Shown here one piece after another: positions 61,083-64,000 of a stretch of DNA of 64,000 bases. Origin of the DNA: Aminipila butyrica (GTDB taxonomy: Bacteria > Bacillota > Clostridia > Peptostreptococcales > Anaerovoracaceae). The translations under genes were made by a program, and so were the position numbers. The notes below the pieces were generated by a model. It was not told where the DNA came from, ran no database searches, and worked only from the letters and a program-made list of their open reading frames with translations. The stretch's first letter is position 1. The number at the start of each line of letters is the position of its first letter. The stretch is from the NCBI RefSeq assembly GCF_010669305.1, contig NZ_CP048649.1, forward strand, positions 2,852,001 to 2,916,000. Reading direction: 5' to 3'.

Positions 61083-61129
61083 AAAAGACGAAAATGTAAA
61101 TATTTATAAAATTTATATTTTCGTCTTTT
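61083..61129 (-). terminator. Hairpin after the secreted protein gene
   Basis: 13-base arms AAAAGACGAAAAT and ATTTTCGTCTTTT around an AT-rich 21-base loop. It lies about 110 bases downstream of the secreted-protein gene on the minus strand. Its T-run is short. Confidence 0.55.
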
Positions 61130-61242
61130 AAATTTATTTCTTGTTTATTTTTTTTAATATTATTTTATTGCATCTCAACACCAAAGAGGAATAATTACAT
61201 TTTTATCTAATCAGTATTGACAACTATTCCAAGTGTCTCTTC

Positions 61243-61773
61243 TTAAAAATCATAAGTTACTGAATCTACAGTAATTGTATCAGAACTTGCATTTCTTATA
61301 TATAAGAGTGTATTTCCTACCCAACCTAAATTATATTTCAATTTTCCATACCATGTTCCTTTTGTGGCTTTAAATTTGCCCATTATTTCAGAATTACTGT
61401 CTTCAACGAGCCTAGCTTCCCCTTGTAATCCAGTCACTTTTCCAACAGAGCAGCTTGCATACATAGTAATTGGACTAGCTGAATAGTAAACAGGCTCTGC
61501 TGTAATTAATGCACCATAACCATTTTTTAAAGTTACACTAGTATTAAACTGCCAATCGGCTCTTGTTCTTGGAACTATATTTCCATTTTCATCAAAAATG
61601 ATTACATTTCGCATATCAATTGTTGTAATTTTTCCATCATGAATCATTATTATTTTGCCTTTTTGCATTTCAACTTCAGAACCAGCATCTGAATCTGCAA
61701 AAGATGCCATTGGCATACATGTAATAGTTAAAATTATTGCTAACATAGCAATAAAGTTTTTCCTAATGTTCAT
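61243..61773 (-). CDS. Secreted protein of unknown function
   Basis: A 176-residue protein with a clear signal peptide (MNIRKNFIAMLAIILTITCM, cleavage likely after ADS). The mature part is beta-rich, with no known family. It lies about 23 bases after the next membrane-protein gene on the same strand, suggesting one operon. Both are AT-rich. Confidence 0.65.
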   Translation of the reverse strand: MNIRKNFIAMLAIILTITCMPMASFADSDAGSEVEMQKGKIIMIHDGKITTIDMRNVIIFDENGNIVPRTRADWQFNTSVTLKNGYGALITAEPVYYSASPITMYASCSVGKVTGLQGEARLVEDSNSEIMGKFKATKGTWYGKLKYNLGWVGNTLLYIRNASSDTITVDSVTYDF

Positions 61774-61796
61774 AGTTCTTCCTTTCTAATATAACA

Positions 61797-62408
61797 CTAT
61801 TTTATAACTACACCTTCTATTATAATTGGATCAGAGGACACGCAGTGTAAATAGAAGCTATAATCCCCTGGTGTTGATGCCTTAAAAGTAATCTTTTTAT
61901 ATTTATTAATTCTAAACTGCTCAATGGATGTTTCTTGTTTATTTAAACAATATCCGAATATTAGACTCCCTGGGCTATTAAAATAGTCTTCGTCAGCATA
62001 AATTTCAATTTCTAAAGTGTCCCCTTTTTCCAAATGCCAAGAACTAGATTTAAAATTTAAGTAGTAGGCTTTATCATTATTATCTAATATGTGAGGTAAT
62101 GAAACATCATCCTCTATAGTAAAAGTATCTGTTGTCGGCCCACTAATACTTGAATCTGTTGTTTGTGGTATAATCGTCTTACTTTCTTCATCTGTTATAA
62201 ACGTCAAACTATTACTATAATCTTCTCTTTCTGTTTCTTTATCAGATATTAACTGGTTTATTAAATCGCGATTCGCTTCAAGCTTTTGGTCGATTTCTTT
62301 TTGTGATAAACCTGCATTGATTTTAAAGAAAAGGAAGCATAAGAGTAGTAGAATAAAAATAGAAAAGAAAATTATAACTATTAATTTTTTTATATTCATT
62401 TTAAACAT
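61797..62408 (-). CDS. Membrane-anchored extracellular protein, GOLD-like end
   Basis: A 203-residue protein with one N-terminal membrane helix (about 8-30). Next comes a Ser/Thr/Asp-rich linker and a C-terminal beta domain. The ending TFKASTPGDYSFYLHC resembles the final strands of GOLD-type domains, but I cannot assign a function. The ATG has AAGGACG upstream. A -35/-10 pair (62603-62574, minus strand; TTGACA and TATTAT) precedes it, and the secreted-protein gene follows. Confidence 0.6.
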   Translation of the reverse strand: MFKMNIKKLIVIIFFSIFILLLLCFLFFKINAGLSQKEIDQKLEANRDLINQLISDKETEREDYSNSLTFITDEESKTIIPQTTDSSISGPTTDTFTIEDDVSLPHILDNNDKAYYLNFKSSSWHLEKGDTLEIEIYADEDYFNSPGSLIFGYCLNKQETSIEQFRINKYKKITFKASTPGDYSFYLHCVSSDPIIIEGVVIK

Positions 62409-62573
62409 GTTACGTCCTTCCTAATACGCAATCTCGCATATAACTTGTTTTTTCTTGACACTTAAATTATATAAATATTGTTACCTCCAGATTTGTATAT
62501 GAATCTTTGATTACCATTATCTTTTATTATGTATTCATTTTTTTAATTATATGGTAATATTTAATATGATTAT

Positions 62574-62603
62574 ATAATAGTATAATTAGTTGTATTTTGT
62601 CAA
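62574..62603 (-). promoter_or_regulatory. Promoter of the accessory membrane/secreted gene pair
   Basis: Minus strand TTGACA (62603-62598) and TATTAT (62579-62574) separated by 18 bases in AT-rich sequence. Confidence 0.5.
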
Positions 62604-62619
62604 TACATCATTATATATA

Positions 62620-62648
62620 TTGACATTATTATTAACATAATTTATAGT
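62620..62648 (+). promoter_or_regulatory. Promoter of the lipoprotein gene
   Basis: Plus strand TTGACA and TATAGT separated by 17 bases, about 160 bases before the lipoprotein start. It is back-to-back with the minus-strand promoter. Confidence 0.5.
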
Positions 62649-62805
62649 ATTTTATATTCTACTACGATTTTATGGAGGCTCTTTTATAAATTCAAATTCC
62701 TTCGTGCTGACAAAAAATGAACAGGGTTTATTACCAATGATAAGAGTCCGGACTCAATATCGCACTTGTTTGTGCCTGAGCGAATCGAAAGGGATGATAA
62801 AAATT

Positions 62806-63216
62806 ATGAAAAAAATGCTCATTATCTTACTTTTAATTATATTCCTTACTTTTTATGGATGTACAGCTAACGAAAAAGTGATTTTAAAAGGCAGCTACCA
62901 AAGTGAAGTAAAAGAATCTGACAATGTAGTTTTACTGTCATTTCAAGAAGATGACAGTAGTTTTGTAGAATATATAGATAATAGGGAAGTTGATAAAGGA
63001 ACATATGAAAAAATCAAAGATAATATATATAAAATTAAAAGCGATAAACAAGATTTTGAAATTACATTAGATAAAAATAACTCCTTTGAAATCATAATTA
63101 AAAAACTTAATGACGGCAACCCGATACGAATAGAAAATGTTGGAGATATACCGGTAAGTTTCACAGCAGAATTTAATGATACTAATCAATACAAAACTTT
63201 GCTAGATAGTGATTGA
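62806..63216 (+). CDS. Small lipoprotein of unknown function
   Basis: A 136-residue protein with a lipoprotein signal peptide. MKKMLIILLLIIF leads to the lipobox FYGC with the cysteine at position 19. The mature part is beta-strand-like. I chose the ATG at 62806 because AAAGGGATG precedes it; an in-frame ATG at 62794 and an open frame back to 62704 exist but put the signal peptide inside the chain. No family recognised. Confidence 0.6.
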   Translation: MKKMLIILLLIIFLTFYGCTANEKVILKGSYQSEVKESDNVVLLSFQEDDSSFVEYIDNREVDKGTYEKIKDNIYKIKSDKQDFEITLDKNNSFEIIIKKLNDGNPIRIENVGDIPVSFTAEFNDTNQYKTLLDSD

Positions 63217-63243
63217 GGCTGAATAACAATCCACATAAAACAA

Positions 63244-63387
63244 ATGAATGTTACGAGAAGTGAAGTAGTACTTTTCCCTACCCCTACTCTAATGTTAGCG
63301 TACATTTTGGTAATCCTTTTAGCCCTGACTACTAATGCGCTATCACTATTTTTTCTACATAAACAGTATACTTTGTTTGCCCTTTAA
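63244..63387 (+). CDS. Possible small membrane peptide (47 residues)
   Basis: An open frame encoding MNVTRSEVVLFP, then a hydrophobic helix (LMLAYILVILLALTTNALSLFF) split in two by the sequence itself, with no clear ribosome site. It may be a real small protein or chance. It is followed by a strong terminator, which slightly favours transcription here. Confidence 0.25.
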   Translation: MNVTRSEVVLFPTPTLMLAYILVILLALTTNALSLFFLHKQYTLFAL

Positions 63388-63442
63388 AGCAATAAATGAG
63401 TAAAAAGATATCTTCAAGTAAGCGACTTTTCGAATTATAGAG

Positions 63443-63488
63443 AAAATATCCTGGTACGACTCAAAGATGCCTAGTACCAGGATATTTT
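63443..63488 (+). terminator. Terminator in the lipoprotein gene's downstream region
   Basis: Near-perfect 15-base arms AAAATATCCTGGTAC and GTACCAGGATATTTT around a 16-base loop, followed by ATTTTATT on the plus strand. Confidence 0.8.
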
Positions 63489-63607
63489 ATTTTATTGTAT
63501 TCTCTCACCAACTCTAGACGAAGAAAATACTTAGGTTGGAAAACATCTCTACACAAAGTAGCGCACTTGATTTAACAAAACATCAGTTATAATAATACTT
63601 TGATATT

Positions 63608-63790
63608 TTAGTCTTTATTTTTTCTATGCTTGTCTATAAAAATATAGACAAGCATACCAATCAACAATACTGGCATAAATGAAAGTATTTTAGTAACATC
63701 AAATAAATTTAGGTTTCTTTCATCCAAATATGACATAAAACCGATAATAAAAATAACTAACAAAACTTCCTCAATATAATTCTTGCTCAT
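63608..63790 (-). CDS. Small membrane protein of unknown function
   Basis: A 60-residue protein with two predicted membrane helices (about 8-22 and 36-53) and a basic tail (DKHRKNKD). GGAAAT is a weak ribosome site before the ATG. No family recognised. The remaining 210 bases to the window end hold no clear gene. Confidence 0.45.
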   Translation of the reverse strand: MSKNYIEEVLLVIFIIGFMSYLDERNLNLFDVTKILSFMPVLLIGMLVYIFIDKHRKNKD

Positions 63791-64000
63791 ACTCTATTTC
63801 CTATTTCATAGGATATATTTCCCTATGAAATATATCCTTCTTGCGTTCTATAAATTTTACTCCTACAAATAATGTAATTTTACTCTCTAGAATCTAGGAC
63901 ACAATCATAGATATTAATGCTATTGATTTTAATTGATAGCGAGTCAAATTTTTTGACATCTTTTTTACCTAAAGCCGTCAAAGGCTAAGTAAAATTCTAC

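Noticed and set aside
63791..64000. Gene in the last 210 bases
   Set aside because: AT-rich sequence with stops in all frames and only a weak short hairpin.
1..64000. CRISPR array, tRNA or rRNA genes, insertion sequences
   Set aside because: No regularly spaced repeats, no cloverleaf or rRNA-like segments and no transposase motifs were recognised. A covariance-model or repeat search would be needed to be sure.

Overview
This 64 kb window reads as chromosome of an anaerobic, low-to-mid GC Gram-positive bacterium of the Clostridia. The evidence is the family make-up: mini-RNase III beside cysS, a CarD / PIN-TRAM / ispDF / proS run, rubrerythrin with a Fur-family regulator, type III pantothenate kinase, biotin-dependent decarboxylase subunits, a PucR regulator, and AAGGAGG-type ribosome binding sites. 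An amino-acid-fermenting clostridium (Anaerovoracaceae-like) would fit, but that placement is only an inference. No rRNA, tRNA, CRISPR array, transposase or integrase was recognised.

Layout. 1-10.4 kb: a minus-strand housekeeping block (carD, PIN-TRAM protein, ispDF fusion, proS, Nudix hydrolase, ppiB, LysM/G5/M23 cell-wall hydrolase, cysS, mrnC, thyA, folA cut by the window edge). 10.6-17 kb: a P-type Ca2+-like ATPase convergent with a sensor kinase/response regulator pair, then an amino-acid permease. 17-25.7 kb: a GGDEF-GGDEF-EAL protein coupled to a lone FeoA, then radA, an EF-G paralogue, L-asparaginase and asnS. 25.9-32.6 kb: a catabolic island with a TctA-like permease and partner, degradative-type HMG-CoA reductase and a split AtuA. 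A good -24/-12 promoter precedes it, and a PAS/AAA+ sigma-54 activator is encoded just upstream. 32.8-34.9 kb: an ECF sigma factor/anti-sigma pair and a 29-residue holin-like peptide with the look of a type I toxin. 34.9-38 kb: an AT-rich restriction-modification module (double N6-adenine methylase plus HNH nuclease). 38-45.4 kb: lysS, greA, nhaA with a structured leader, rubrerythrin, a Fur-family regulator, dusB, coaX and a ferritin-like protein. 45.5-57 kb: decarboxylase subunits without a membrane beta subunit, GDPD, PucR regulator, ftsH, tilS and an ABC-F ATPase. 57-59 kb: a soluble CZB-type chemoreceptor and a GNAT. 59-64 kb: an AT-rich accessory tail of membrane and secreted proteins, a lipoprotein and gene remnants.

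The most promising possibly undescribed system is the sigma-54-controlled HMG-CoA reductase/AtuA/transporter island. Isoprenoids are evidently made by the MEP route (ispDF is in the same window), so the HMG-CoA reductase probably acts in catabolism. Other leads are the toxin-like small gene with a hairpin over its ribosome binding site, two WalR-like boxes upstream of the cell-wall hydrolase, a long structured leader before nhaA, and the orphan decarboxylase subunits.
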